Part shown: in pieces, positions 25,827 to 34,902 of the stretch
Numbering within the stretch: position 1 is the first letter of the stretch
How the letters are laid out: each line of letters starts with the position of its first letter
Program-made: the position numbers and the translations under genes
Source of the DNA: Cocleimonas sp.
GTDB taxonomy: Bacteria; Pseudomonadota; Gammaproteobacteria; Thiotrichales; Thiotrichaceae
Reading direction: 5' to 3'
Assembly (NCBI GenBank): GCA_021647365.1
Contig: JAKIUW010000019.1
Location: forward strand, 1 to 64,000
DNA length: 64,000 nucleotides
Notes under the pieces: model-generated
Seen by the model: only the letters and a program-made list of their open reading frames with translations
Told to the model about the DNA's origin: nothing
The model's database searches: none

Positions 25827-28800
25827 ATGGCTAAAGTGACCCAGCAAAACAGCCCACATAATGATCCTCATCATGATGAGACGGGGCGCGAAGCGCTGTT
25901 CAAAGCTATCGAGCACTTTGCGCATGTCCTACCTGCACAAGCGACTATCCGCGACTTCGTTCATCACAATACCTTGCATGGTTTTGAGCATCTGAAATTC
26001 CAAGAAGCTTTGAAAGCATCGAATGAACTAACAGGTGCTTACGGCTATTGGCCACAAGAAAAGTTTCGTGAAGCTTATTTAAAAGGGCGTATTGCAGATC
26101 GTGATATCAATACGGTATTGGCTAAGGATTCTGATCTTAATGCCGATGATGTTATTTTTAGCGACGCTGATAGAACGATAAAGCGTCAGGATGTTTATCG
26201 AATAGCTTCATTATTCCCACTTAAAAAAATCTCAAGTTGTCAGCTCAAGTGGCAATCTGAAGAAGACCATGCCTTTGGTAAGATTCAAAAAGATGTACCA
26301 AAAGAGATTAGAAATAAGATTCTACAAGCAACTCTGCTGAGCGGAGTCGAAGTACACCCCCCCACTTTTACAGCACGTTTTACAAACAAAGCAAAACATC
26401 ATGTAAAAGTGGGGGGGTGTGAAAAAGAGATAATAGAGGACTTATGGGCTGCGTGTGTAGAAGTCTTAGCGCTTAATCCCATGTTATTGCATCCTGAAGA
26501 TTTAATGAATTTAGATGCTGAAAGAGCAGAAAATATATTCTCTCATATCACGTCGCCTGATGTGCTGACAGCTGAAGACTTGGAAAAAGAAGAGGAGAGC
26601 AAAAAAGCAACTCAAAAAATAAACCAGCAAGATGCTTGGAAAGAATTAAGTTCATTAGCCCAAGCCGAGAAAAAAGGCGAAAAATCAAAATTATTGGGTT
26701 TAATTAAGACGCTCACAGGAACGGATATTCAACCTTCAGTGCTGGCTCAAGACCAGTTGAAAATTGATGCACATATTAAAAAGCAATCATGGCAACAGCA
26801 AGAAGCATTGCTTGAAACCGTCGGCGACAAACTAACACTGCGTGGTCTATTTAAAGACCTGACGGGCATTGATGTTCAAGATGAAATCACTCCGTATTTA
26901 TTGCCTTATCTCTCTAACTGGCTGGATGAAGGTTTCGCGCAATGGCATGCAAACCCTGAGCAAGTTAAAAGCAAAGGTTTTTACCAGAGCTGGAAAGCAA
27001 GTGCAGTGGTTGATGAAGTGGGTATTTTTGCAGAAATTCCTGATTGGAAAGAACATATAGATTCTTTACCCGATAGTGCTACCGATACCGTTGTTGCAGA
27101 GCTTCAGCGCATGAGTATCCCTAAAAAGAAGTGGGGAGCCTATATCACGCGTCTTGCGCTCGACTTGCCAGGCTGGTCGGGCATGTTTTATTGGCGACAT
27201 AGCAAACCAGAATACAAAACGCCTTTAGAGAAAAGCCAGATCGAAAAAAGCCAAACTGAAACACACCATGAGCCGATAGATATGATGGAGTATCTGGCGG
27301 TTCGTTTGGTTTTAGAACATCTCTTTGTGCGTAAACTTTGTCGTAAGCTTTGGCTGGTAGAAGCAAATCTTGAGACGATTCGAGGTTTTCTTCATAGGCA
27401 ATATGGAGAGTTTTTTGTACGCCATGCGCTCTATAATCAGCAAATGCCTGAGTACTTGATGAACCAAGCACGCCAGTTAGTTGATGAGGTGGCGGAGCGT
27501 GATTCTTTACAAACACACGACTCTTCACAAAAACATAAAGCGGAATGGCAGCTACTCGCGAATAAGGTTTGGACATGGCAACAAAGTCCTTCTGCAGATA
27601 GTTCATTAGTCGTACCTTTTGCAAAAGACCCTGCAAAATTTCTAACAAAAAAACATCGTGGCGCACACTTGCATCATGATGGCTGGGTTTTATTTCGATT
27701 GGCGCAACATCTTGGGTTAAATGGGGCTGTCGTTCGTGAATTTTCTGAATCACAATTAGACAGTATTTTTGATTGCATTAAAACCATGGATGAAGAATGC
27801 ACTGGTTTCACGTTATTACAAGCCTATGAGTTGCATTACAGAGATAAAGTATTCTCAACCATTATGCAGAACCAAGGACGAGGAACGTGGGCATCACGCG
27901 ATGAACAAACACCACAAGCACAATTGATATTTTGTATGGATGATCGAGAAGAAGGATTTCGCCGTCATTTAGAACATTTAAATCCCAATATAGAAACATT
28001 AGGTGCCGCCGCCTTTTTTGGCGTTGTTATGAACTGGAAAGGCTTGAATGATGATGAGTCTGTTGTGCTATGTCCTGTGGTTGTCACTCCTGTGCATGAG
28101 ATACAAGAAGTTGCAGATTCTAAGCATAGTGAGGCCGTAGAAAAACATCAAAGCAGAGTGGCTTTAGGGGGGCGGATACGTGAGTTTATCCACCAAGATT
28201 CTCACCGAAGTTTGATTACTACATCTTTGCTGATTGTCTTATATTTTCCTGTCGCGTTAATGACTTTAATAGGTAAGACATTCGCGCCATTGAATTGGAA
28301 TCAATTATCCACAGGCTTAAAACAAAAAATCGTAGCGCCTGCTGTAACACGTATTAATACAACAAACACAACTGAAAGCAGTGTTGAATCTGCAACACCA
28401 GAGAATAGACAGCTTGGTTACTCAGTAGAAGAACAAGCAAATATTGTAGAAAGTTTCTTACAAAATAACGGTCTATTAAAAGGCTTATCACCTTTAATTG
28501 TTTTGATGGGACATTATTCTCGCAATCAAAATAATCCGCATACTGCCGCTTATGGTTGCGGCGCGTGTGGTGGTAAATTTAGTGGGCCAAACGGTCGTGT
28601 ATTTGCTGCAATGGCAAACAACCTTGATGTGCGTGATGTGCTGGCGACACGTGGTTTGGAGATTACTAGCGACACATGGTTTATAGGTGCAGAACACGAC
28701 ACTTGTAATGAAAATATTCTTTGGCAAGATGCTGATTTAATTCCTGAAAAACTGCTTAGTGATTTTAAAAAACTAAAAGGTGAGGTTAGTAAAGCGTGTC

Positions 28801-29552
28801 ATCTTTCAGCACATGAACGCTGTAGAAAGTTAGCCTCTGCACCTAAAAATCCTAGCAACACAAATGCACTTAACCATATTGCAGGGCGTGCGGTAGATTA
28901 CTCGCAAGCAAGACCCGAACTAGGTCATGCAACCATTGCAGTAGGTTTTGTCGGTCGTCGTCATTTATCCCAAGGAACGTTTATGGATAGACGTTCTTTC
29001 CTAATTTCCTATGACTCAAATGTTGATCCCGAAGGTACATTTTTAGAACGTATATTATTGAGTGCTGGGCCTGTTGGTGCGGGTATCAACCTTGAATATT
29101 ATTTTTCCAGTGTCAACAATGAAAGATATGGATGTGGCTCTAAAGTTGTTCATAATCTTGCGGGATTATTTGGTGTAATGGAAGGTGGCTCGGGCGATTT
29201 ACGTACAGGGTTACCCAAGCAAATGATTGAAATTCATGAGCCGATGCGTTTACAGTTGATGGTTGAAGCCAGTACCGACACGCTGACTGCAATATACAAA
29301 CGACAACCCTCAATACAAGAGTTGGTTGGTAATGGTTGGATTTTATTGTCTGCAAAAAACCCTGATTCTGCCGAAATCCACACTTTTGATCCTAACAAGG
29401 GTTGGGAGCTTTGGGAAAGCCCTGAAGCGCTTACGGTGACAACGGTTGAAAATTCACAAGATTGGTATCGTGGAGAATACGATCACATCTCTCCTGCCTT
29501 AATTGCATGTGTTGAAGGTGTCAATATGAATGACGAGGTTGATCATGTTTAG
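25827..29552 (+). CDS. dabA: DabA-like inorganic carbon transporter subunit (DUF2309)
   Basis: Cytoplasmic, beta-carbonic-anhydrase-like subunit that, with a NuoL-like partner, takes up CO2 as bicarbonate in chemolithoautotrophs. 1241 residues. It begins with the family's HNTLHGFEHLKFQEAL near residue 50. The zinc site seen in Halothiobacillus DabA (Cys, Asp, His, Cys) fits C703 and D705 in FCMDDREEGFRRH, H896 in GHYSRNQ and C911 in YGCGACGG; the His-Cys spacing of 15 is the same. A complete C7 palindrome with an adjoining GCGGAGTCGAAG fragment is read in frame at about residues 170-198 (EVHPPTFTARF, KHHVKVGGCEK). The next gene overlaps its end. Confidence 0.93.
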   Translation: MAKVTQQNSPHNDPHHDETGREALFKAIEHFAHVLPAQATIRDFVHHNTLHGFEHLKFQEALKASNELTGAYGYWPQEKFREAYLKGRIADRDINTVLAKDSDLNADDVIFSDADRTIKRQDVYRIASLFPLKKISSCQLKWQSEEDHAFGKIQKDVPKEIRNKILQATLLSGVEVHPPTFTARFTNKAKHHVKVGGCEKEIIEDLWAACVEVLALNPMLLHPEDLMNLDAERAENIFSHITSPDVLTAEDLEKEEESKKATQKINQQDAWKELSSLAQAEKKGEKSKLLGLIKTLTGTDIQPSVLAQDQLKIDAHIKKQSWQQQEALLETVGDKLTLRGLFKDLTGIDVQDEITPYLLPYLSNWLDEGFAQWHANPEQVKSKGFYQSWKASAVVDEVGIFAEIPDWKEHIDSLPDSATDTVVAELQRMSIPKKKWGAYITRLALDLPGWSGMFYWRHSKPEYKTPLEKSQIEKSQTETHHEPIDMMEYLAVRLVLEHLFVRKLCRKLWLVEANLETIRGFLHRQYGEFFVRHALYNQQMPEYLMNQARQLVDEVAERDSLQTHDSSQKHKAEWQLLANKVWTWQQSPSADSSLVVPFAKDPAKFLTKKHRGAHLHHDGWVLFRLAQHLGLNGAVVREFSESQLDSIFDCIKTMDEECTGFTLLQAYELHYRDKVFSTIMQNQGRGTWASRDEQTPQAQLIFCMDDREEGFRRHLEHLNPNIETLGAAAFFGVVMNWKGLNDDESVVLCPVVVTPVHEIQEVADSKHSEAVEKHQSRVALGGRIREFIHQDSHRSLITTSLLIVLYFPVALMTLIGKTFAPLNWNQLSTGLKQKIVAPAVTRINTTNTTESSVESATPENRQLGYSVEEQANIVESFLQNNGLLKGLSPLIVLMGHYSRNQNNPHTAAYGCGACGGKFSGPNGRVFAAMANNLDVRDVLATRGLEITSDTWFIGAEHDTCNENILWQDADLIPEKLLSDFKKLKGEVSKACHLSAHERCRKLASAPKNPSNTNALNHIAGRAVDYSQARPELGHATIAVGFVGRRHLSQGTFMDRRSFLISYDSNVDPEGTFLERILLSAGPVGAGINLEYYFSSVNNERYGCGSKVVHNLAGLFGVMEGGSGDLRTGLPKQMIEIHEPMRLQLMVEASTDTLTAIYKRQPSIQELVGNGWILLSAKNPDSAEIHTFDPNKGWELWESPEALTVTTVENSQDWYRGEYDHISPALIACVEGVNMNDEVDHV
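26334..26422. repeat. Full C7 palindrome plus GAGTCGAAG fragment, in frame in dabA
   Basis: CTCTGCTGAGCGGAGTCGAA leads directly into a C-rich arm (CCCCCCCACTTTTACAGCAC), a 20-base loop, and a G-rich arm (AACATCATGTAAAAGTGGGG to TGTG). The frame used would meet TGA in the consensus ACATGATG, but this copy reads ACAGCACG, so the frame stays open. Encodes HPPTFTARF and HHVKVGGC. Confidence 0.9.
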
Positions 29553-31122
29553 CGCAGAAGTGATGACATTGATTGTGAAAGTCGTTTTAGCCTTGATACC
29601 GCTATTACCATTATTGGCAGCATTGTGGATTGCCTTTGGTTTTATCTTTTCTTGGAATAGATTAGAAGCGGGAGAGAAACAAACGTCACAAGTCGCTTTA
29701 GGGGCTATTAGCCTGTCATTCTTGCTGGTTTTGGTTTTGGATATTTATGCCATAGCTTATGGCGTTCCATCTGAAACCATTAAACTAGGGCAATGGTTAT
29801 CATCGGGTCAATACCATGTCGATATTAGTTTTCTAATAGATTATAAAAGTCTTGTTATGGCGAATTTGATAGGCTTTATCACACTAGTCGTGACACGTTT
29901 TTCTATCAATTATTTACACCGCGAAGCAGGCTTTCAACGCTTCTTTATGATGCTATCGGTGTTTAGTACTGCCATGTTTATTATTACGTTTTCAGGTAAT
30001 GCCTTTTTCACTTTTATCGGTTGGGAAATGGCAGGAGTGAGTTCGTATCTGCTGATTGCTTATTCATGGCATCGTGATGTGGCAACCAATAATGCGACAC
30101 GCGCCTTTGTAACAAATCGTATTGGTGATGCGGGTTTTTTACTGGGTATTGCGTTTTCATTATTTTGGTTAAGCACGGTTGATTGGCTAGAAATGTCCTA
30201 CGTGATTACTTCCAAAATACATATCGGTATTATTCTGTTTGGTTTTATTATTGCGGCTCTCGCAAAATCAGCACAGTTTCCTTTTTCAGCATGGATAACA
30301 CGTGCGTTAGAAGGCCCTACGCCATCGAGCGCAGTTTTTTATGGCTCAATTATGGTTCATGCAGGCGTGTATTTATTATTACGCGCTGAGCCGCTCTTAG
30401 TGCAAGTGCCATCATTAATGATTTTCGTTCTCTTGATGGGTTTAATCACCGTCATTTACGCATATATAGTGGGCTTAGTACAAACCGATGTGAAGTCATC
30501 CTTCATGTTTTCAACCATGGCTCAAGTGGGCTTAATGATGGTTTGGATCGGCTTAGGTTGGTTTGAATTGGCGTTGGGTCATATTGTCGTTCATGCCGTT
30601 TGGCGTGCTTATCAATTCCTTCATGCACCTTCTTTTATGCAACACGTTGAGCGTCCCGCTTCTCCTGTGCCTAAATGGTTAAGCAAGAAGACATGGTTGT
30701 ACACAGCAGCATTACAGCGCTTTTGGCTGGATGGGATTTCTGATTGGTTACTAACCAAACCGACTCGTAAAATAGCCAGCGAAGTGCAAATATTTGATGA
30801 GCAGGTGGTTGATCGGATTACAGGTATTCCGTCTCATTTAAATATGCTGTCGACACTTTCTCATTGGGAAGCCCATAAAAAAGGCACATTCACGGTGAGC
30901 AACGAAGTTGGCGTAGGGCGTGGTTTTTTTGGTAAATCATTAGAGTTACTTGCCTCTATGGCAGAGTTTCTTGAAGAGAAGTTGATTTTAAAAGGTAGCG
31001 GTGAAGGCTTGATGAGTGGAATGAACTTTGTCGGGAAATATCTTGAGCTGGTTGATAAATTATTAACGCAACCGCGCTATGTTTTGGTATTGATTATGGC
31101 TACCTTTGTAGTGGTGCTCTAA
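29545..31122 (+). CDS. dabB: NuoL/DabB-like membrane subunit (DAB cluster, subunit 2)
   Basis: 525-residue membrane protein of the NuoL family, the probable DabB partner of DabA. It carries FFTFIGWEMAGVSSYLLIAYSW (TM5 Glu), FGFIIAALAKSAQFPFSAWI (TM7 Lys) and GPTPSSAVFYGSIMVHAGVYLL with the NuoL-type His. After about residue 345 (HIVVHAVWRAYQFLHAPSFM) it leaves the usual NuoL pattern and lacks the later membrane core, as is typical of DabB proteins. ATG 29545 is chosen because GACGAGG stands 7 bases before it; an upstream in-frame ATG at 29530 lies deeper in dabA without such a site. Both overlap the dabA end. Confidence 0.85.
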   Translation: MFSAEVMTLIVKVVLALIPLLPLLAALWIAFGFIFSWNRLEAGEKQTSQVALGAISLSFLLVLVLDIYAIAYGVPSETIKLGQWLSSGQYHVDISFLIDYKSLVMANLIGFITLVVTRFSINYLHREAGFQRFFMMLSVFSTAMFIITFSGNAFFTFIGWEMAGVSSYLLIAYSWHRDVATNNATRAFVTNRIGDAGFLLGIAFSLFWLSTVDWLEMSYVITSKIHIGIILFGFIIAALAKSAQFPFSAWITRALEGPTPSSAVFYGSIMVHAGVYLLLRAEPLLVQVPSLMIFVLLMGLITVIYAYIVGLVQTDVKSSFMFSTMAQVGLMMVWIGLGWFELALGHIVVHAVWRAYQFLHAPSFMQHVERPASPVPKWLSKKTWLYTAALQRFWLDGISDWLLTKPTRKIASEVQIFDEQVVDRITGIPSHLNMLSTLSHWEAHKKGTFTVSNEVGVGRGFFGKSLELLASMAEFLEEKLILKGSGEGLMSGMNFVGKYLELVDKLLTQPRYVLVLIMATFVVVL

Positions 31123-31124
31123 CG

Positions 31125-32663
31125 ATGCAATTTACTGAAATAGTCTTTCCTTATCCAATGCTCGAAGCATTGCAGTTGCTACCGTTTTTGGCTGCGTTAG
31201 TGCTATGGAAAATAAGGAATACTCCAGCCGCTATTTTTGCAATTATCGCGACAGTAGCAGAAATGATTTTAGCTATTTTTTTGTATCAAAATTTTGATAT
31301 GGAGATTGGCTCTGCAGGTGTTTCTACCATGCAGTTTGCTAATAAGGCCAGCTTACTTGGGCTTCCTTATCATGCCGCTGTTGATGGAATTAGTGTTTTA
31401 TTCATATTATTAACCGCGTTGTTAATGATGTTAGCCGTTTTATTCGTTATTTTTAGAAAGCTTCATAGCACAGGCATCTTGGCAACGATCTTACTCATTC
31501 AAGCGTTATTGATGAGCCAGTTTGTTACGGTGAATCTTCTCTGGTTTGTGATGATGTCAATTCTTGAAATCATCGCTGTAGGCTATTTGCTGTATCGCTG
31601 GGCAACGTATATTGATCCCGAACCAATGATATTTAGTTATGCCAAGTTTATGACGATAAGTATCGTATTAATGTTGCTTGGTACGTTCATGCTGGGCTGG
31701 AATTTCTCAGATCATCATTTGCATAGTACGGGGGTTGGTTTATGGTCGTTTGATTTGTATGACCTTGCAAATACACCTGTAGAACCCGCCATTGCGACTT
31801 TTATTTTCTTTACATTATTTTATGGTTTTGGTATTCGTGTGCCGCTTTTCCCCTTGCATGGTTGGTTACCTATCACAATGCAACATGGTAATGTCTCTGT
31901 CGCGCCTGTGATATTGCTAGGTTTGAAAGTAGGTATTTTTGGTCTACTTCGTTTTGTCTTTCCCATCTTGCCTGAGGCGGTAATAGAGTGGCACAAAATG
32001 GTGGTCGTTTTTGCCATGATAGGCATATTTTACGCAGCCGTATTAGCTATGCGCCAAAGTAATTTGCGTCGTTTAATGGCATATGGTGTGATCAGTCATA
32101 CAGGGCTTTTAACAATCGGTTTGTTCACTTTAAGTCGAAATGGTTTTGAAGGCGGCATTATGCTGGCAATCAATTTCGGGCTGGCAATTTCAGGTTTGAT
32201 GTTTATGACAGGCTTAGTGTGGGAACGAACAAATACCGCAGTTATGGCGCGTTTAGGCGGTATGTTTGAATATTTGCCTTTGGTTGGTATTGCTTTCCTT
32301 ATTGCAGGTTTAGCCATTGTAGGAATGCCAGGCACGCCAGGGTTTGATGCGGTGCATTTTGTACTGGAAGCATCTATTGCCGAATTTGGTGCATTGATCA
32401 CCATTGCCGCTGCGCTGGGTAATGTCACGGCAGCGGGATTCTTACTCTTTGCCTTCCAAAAAGCATTTTTGAGTGAGCCACAATGCGATACATCCCGCTG
32501 GGATAAATCACCAGCACGGCTAACCGAGCGTGTTATGACACTAACCGTAATTGTGGTGATATTGGGAATGGGGTTTTTCTCTAACCTGTGGCTAGATTTA
32601 TTTGATCATGCGTTGGATGGCTTAAGCGCTCTATTTGGTAATAGAGGAGGGCATGGGCAATGA
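31125..32663 (+). CDS. NuoM-like membrane subunit with altered ion-path residues (DAB cluster, subunit 3)
   Basis: 512-residue polytopic protein of the same family. The TM5 Glu is present (MMSILEIIAVGYLLYRW), but the TM7 lysine motif is changed to Arg (GFGIRVPLFPLHGWLP), and in TM12 the usual Glu is missing (PGTPGFDAVHFVLEA in place of PGT..F.AEF). Lys in LLGLKVGIFGLL is kept. It may be a structural or modified ion-conducting subunit. It starts 2 bases after the dabB stop and overlaps the next gene by four bases, so it belongs to the operon. Confidence 0.85.
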   Translation: MQFTEIVFPYPMLEALQLLPFLAALVLWKIRNTPAAIFAIIATVAEMILAIFLYQNFDMEIGSAGVSTMQFANKASLLGLPYHAAVDGISVLFILLTALLMMLAVLFVIFRKLHSTGILATILLIQALLMSQFVTVNLLWFVMMSILEIIAVGYLLYRWATYIDPEPMIFSYAKFMTISIVLMLLGTFMLGWNFSDHHLHSTGVGLWSFDLYDLANTPVEPAIATFIFFTLFYGFGIRVPLFPLHGWLPITMQHGNVSVAPVILLGLKVGIFGLLRFVFPILPEAVIEWHKMVVVFAMIGIFYAAVLAMRQSNLRRLMAYGVISHTGLLTIGLFTLSRNGFEGGIMLAINFGLAISGLMFMTGLVWERTNTAVMARLGGMFEYLPLVGIAFLIAGLAIVGMPGTPGFDAVHFVLEASIAEFGALITIAAALGNVTAAGFLLFAFQKAFLSEPQCDTSRWDKSPARLTERVMTLTVIVVILGMGFFSNLWLDLFDHALDGLSALFGNRGGHGQ

Positions 32664-34156
32664 TTGATGTACAGCAATTAGCATTACATGCGGCTAGTTT
32701 CCCATGGCTGAGCACTTTATTACTGATGCTTATTATAGGTGCGGGCATTACATTATTAGTACCTGCACAAAAAGCACGTGTCGTCGCTTTGGTAACTAAC
32801 CTTCTTGTTTTTATCGCGACCATCGTTATTGTGATAGGTTTTGATAGCCATTTGTCAGGCTTTCAATTTGTTGAAAAATATCCATGGATCAACACGCTCA
32901 ATGTATCTTTTTTTCTCGGAATTGATGGTATTTCAGTTTTATTCTTACCTGCAACAGCGTTGCTATTTAGCGCTGTAACGCTGTCATCATGGAATAGTAT
33001 ACAAACCTTAAGAAGAACTTATTTTGCATTACTGCTGTTGTTAGAATTTTCCGTTCTAGGTGTTTTTAGTGCTTTGGATACAATTAATTTTATTCTTTTT
33101 TGGGAGTCCACTTTAATCCCACTTTATTTCTTACTGAGCTTATGGGGAGTGGGTGCAAATCGTCGTTATGCAGGCATGAAATATGTGCTGTTTATGATGA
33201 CAGGTGGACTTCCTATTATATTTGCTTTTGTACTTTTGTCTATCCAACCCGATGGTACAACGCTATTTGATTACACAGAGTTAGTAAAAGTATCTCATGA
33301 CAATCCCTATCAAACCGTAATTTTCTTTTTGCTGTTGTTTGGCTTTGGGATTAAAACACCATTATTTCCTATGCACACGTGGCTACCAGTATTAGCTCAG
33401 GAAGGTCATCCGGGTACGATTGCAACCATCGTTGGCTTAAAATTGGGGGCTTATGGTTTGTTGCGTTTCACTATTCCAATGGCACCTGATGCGGCACACA
33501 GTTTTCAATGGCTTTTAATTGCGTTGGGGATTATCGGTGTAGTCTATGGTGCAGTAGCCGCATTGAGCCAAACGAATATTCGTCGAATGTTGGCTTTTTC
33601 AAGTCTAAGCCATGTTGGTATGATAGTTTTAGGTATTGCTACTTTTAGTATTCAGGGGATTCAAGGGGCTGTTTTTCAACTGCTAAACCTCACGATGGTT
33701 GCGGGTGGTTTATTCTTGCTAACAGGTTTTTTACTACAACGTACTGGTTCGACTGATGTAATTAGCCTTGGCGGTGTAGCTAAAAGTATGCCGTTGCTGA
33801 CATCCTTCTTTTTCTTCTTGGGGCTTGCCAATATGGGCGTACCAGGGACGAGCACATTCCCCGCAGAGTTCCTTATTATTATCAGTGCATTGGAAAGTTA
33901 TACTGGAGCAGGGTTGGCAGCACTATTTGGAGTAATCCTTGGTGCCGCCTACTTCTTGAGTATTTTTCGTAAAGCTTTTTTAGGTGAATGTCGTAATGAA
34001 ATTGTTGCTGATGCTGTCGATTTAAAAAGTCGTGAATTGTTGATAGTTTTCGTGATGAGTTCTATTGTCTTGGTGGTAGGGTTATACCCACAATTAGTGT
34101 TGGACGTTACTCAAGGCGCGAGTGAGGATTGGATTAACTTGATTACTAAAAAGTAA
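32660..34156 (+). CDS. NuoM-like proton-translocating subunit (DAB cluster, subunit 4)
   Basis: 498 residues, NuoM family. All four expected charged positions are present: NFILFWESTLIPLYFLLSLW (TM5 Glu), GFGIKTPLFPMHTWLP (TM7 Lys), IVGLKLGAYGLL (TM8 Lys) and PGTSTFPAEFLIII (TM12 Glu). Its ATG overlaps the previous stop (ATGA). It is the last gene of the five-gene cluster; a C7 G-rich arm follows 2 bases after its stop. Confidence 0.87.
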   Translation: MIDVQQLALHAASFPWLSTLLLMLIIGAGITLLVPAQKARVVALVTNLLVFIATIVIVIGFDSHLSGFQFVEKYPWINTLNVSFFLGIDGISVLFLPATALLFSAVTLSSWNSIQTLRRTYFALLLLLEFSVLGVFSALDTINFILFWESTLIPLYFLLSLWGVGANRRYAGMKYVLFMMTGGLPIIFAFVLLSIQPDGTTLFDYTELVKVSHDNPYQTVIFFLLLFGFGIKTPLFPMHTWLPVLAQEGHPGTIATIVGLKLGAYGLLRFTIPMAPDAAHSFQWLLIALGIIGVVYGAVAALSQTNIRRMLAFSSLSHVGMIVLGIATFSIQGIQGAVFQLLNLTMVAGGLFLLTGFLLQRTGSTDVISLGGVAKSMPLLTSFFFFLGLANMGVPGTSTFPAEFLIIISALESYTGAGLAALFGVILGAAYFLSIFRKAFLGECRNEIVADAVDLKSRELLIVFVMSSIVLVVGLYPQLVLDVTQGASEDWINLITKK

Positions 34157-34157
34157 G

Positions 34158-34186
34158 CATCATGTAAAACTAGGGGGGTGTGAATT
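34158..34186 (-). repeat. C7 palindromic element, G-rich arm (CTAGGGGGG variant)
   Basis: CATCATGTAAAACTAGGGGG then GTGTGAATT, directly after the last DAB gene, followed by GACTCCACTCAGCAGAGCTA, a relic of the CCGCTCAG-type repeat. Confidence 0.85.
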
Positions 34187-34223
34187 GACTCCACTCAGCA
34201 GAGCTACTTTTAAATATTAAGAC

Positions 34224-34258
34224 ATAAAAGGTGGCTATAATAGGTGTTTATAGCCACC
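34224..34258 (-). terminator. Hairpin terminator for the minus-strand DUF4124 gene
   Basis: GGTGGCTATAA and TTATAGCCACC form a perfect 11-bp stem with a 7-nt loop. On the minus strand it is followed by TTTTATG. It lies just beyond the stop of the gene ending at 34269 and could also stop read-through from the DAB operon. Confidence 0.8.
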
Positions 34259-34268
34259 CAAATCGATA

Positions 34269-34748
34269 TTAAACCTCAGCGCAATCTTCAGCGATTTGCT
34301 TTTGTAGAAGGTCTATTTTAAGTTTTCGTTGTTCTTGGTTTAGTCTTTTCTTTTTTCCATCAGCTCCTTGCCAAATATTTCTAAAGTTTTCCTGTAAACC
34401 AGAAAGGTTGCTACGTTGTGTTTTACAATAAGAAATTAAAGCAGCATCAGGGCCTGCCATTTTAGTTTTTTCTTTATCATCATCACTTGAGCTTCTTGAT
34501 GATTTTGTCGTTGTTTTATTGGTAGACTTATTGTATTTACCAGCAGCATTACGTATTTTAACTTCAATATTTTCAGTTTTAACCTTTTTTTGTGTGGGTT
34601 TGTTAGCCGTGTAATGTACAACGCCCTTAGCATCTGTCCATTTGTATATCTCTGCATTTGCACCAAGATTTACGAGAAGAGCCAGTGAACCAATAGCCGT
34701 AGCTGTAATTAGTTTTTTTGTGAGACTATTTTTTATTATCAGTTTCAT
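34269..34748 (-). CDS. DUF4124 domain-containing exported protein
   Basis: 159 residues with a signal peptide (about 1-32, cleavage after GANA) and the DUF4124 motif EIYKWTDAKGVVHYTANKP right after it. The middle is a Ser/Lys/Thr-rich low-complexity linker (KSTNKTTTKSSRSSSDDD) and the C-terminus is a charged helix (QEQRKLKIDLLQKQI). DUF4124 proteins are periplasmic or envelope proteins of unknown function, common in gammaproteobacteria. Single gene, divergent from the RND pump. Confidence 0.88.
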   Translation of the reverse strand: MKLIIKNSLTKKLITATAIGSLALLVNLGANAEIYKWTDAKGVVHYTANKPTQKKVKTENIEVKIRNAAGKYNKSTNKTTTKSSRSSSDDDKEKTKMAGPDAALISYCKTQRSNLSGLQENFRNIWQGADGKKKRLNQEQRKLKIDLLQKQIAEDCAEV

Positions 34749-34902
34749 TATTATTTTACCTTTATCACTGTTATTTTTTAGGCTGATTATTTTATGTTGT
34801 TAATTATCTGTAAAAAATAGGGTTACTAAACTATATTAGACAATTCTAATATGTCTTGATAAAATAACCGATTAAACAGATTACCTAGATGAGTATTTTA
34901 AC

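Noticed and set aside
24333..34156. NADH dehydrogenase (complex I) or Mrp antiporter operon
   Set aside because: No NuoA-K partners and no MrpC/E/F/G genes; the central gene is a DUF2309 DabA protein with its zinc-site residues.
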